This document shows positions 5,079-5,113 of a stretch of DNA of 5,113 bases, piece by piece (the stretch's first letter is position 1; each line of letters begins with the position of its first letter). This DNA is from Candidatus Thiodiazotropha taylori (GTDB taxonomy: Bacteria > Pseudomonadota > Gammaproteobacteria > Chromatiales > Chromatiaceae), in assembly GCA_019100305.1 (NCBI GenBank), contig JAHRHW010000334.1, forward strand, positions 1 through 5,113, given 5' to 3'. The notes under the pieces were generated by a model that saw only the letters and a program-made list of their open reading frames with translations, had not been told where the DNA came from and ran no database searches. The position numbers were made by a program, and so were the translations under genes.

Positions 5079-5113
5079 CCGATACAGATAGATTTCAAGG
5101 ACTCTACGCCATC
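5075..5113 (+). CDS. thiE: Thiamine-phosphate synthase, first 13 codons (runs off right edge)
   Basis: The ATG at 5075 overlaps the thiD stop (ATGA, 4-bp overlap), and the frame stays open to the edge, giving MTDTDRFQGLYAI. The FQGLYAI part matches the N-terminal beta strand of ThiE (RGLYAITD in other bacteria). ThiE joins HMP-pyrophosphate, the product of ThiD, to thiazole phosphate to give thiamine phosphate, so the order makes metabolic sense. The overlap suggests translational coupling. Only 13 residues are visible, so the call rests on this motif and on the context. Confidence 0.82.
   Translation, partial: MTDTDRFQGLYAI

Overview
The window looks like ordinary chromosomal DNA from a gammaproteobacterium. 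ArgC, ThiD, the DUF5063 protein and the ATGA-coupled thiD-thiE pair most resemble Pseudomonas and Chromatiales-type proteins as I remember them, with no database search. A sulfur-oxidising Chromatiales relative is my best guess, held with modest confidence. There are no transposons, phage genes, CRISPR arrays, tRNAs or rRNAs.

Layout. 1-601 (-): 5' part of argC, running off the left edge. 602-889: a divergent intergenic region with several inverted repeats, a perfect TATAAT facing argC, a terminator-shaped hairpin just before the argC ribosome binding site, and a 29-codon ORF (774-863, +) with a very good Shine-Dalgarno. 890-1588 (+): a DUF4126 membrane protein. 1600-2796 (-): an FAD-dependent, protoporphyrinogen-oxidase/amine-oxidase-like protein, convergent with the DUF4126 gene. 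2800-2970: an intergenic region with an AT-rich inverted repeat near the oxidase gene and a strong intrinsic terminator (2910-2951). 2971-3339 (-): an A-type Fe-S carrier (HesB/IscA family) with an unusual glycine/cysteine tail. 3450-3926 (-): a DUF5063 protein. 3927-4256: a divergent intergenic region with a 19-bp inverted repeat beside an extended -10. 4257-5078 (+): thiD. 5075-edge (+): the first 13 codons of thiE.

Functional links. argC belongs to arginine biosynthesis; thiD and thiE supply the pyrimidine and coupling steps of thiamine biosynthesis. The Fe-S carrier and the FAD oxidase may relate to cofactor metabolism, but nothing in the sequence ties them into one pathway. Several units are divergent or convergent, so this reads as a group of short transcription units rather than one system. 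I see no convincing new multi-gene system. The most unusual items are the Cys-rich tail of the Fe-S carrier, the small ORF at 774-863, and the operator-like palindromes in the three intergenic regions.
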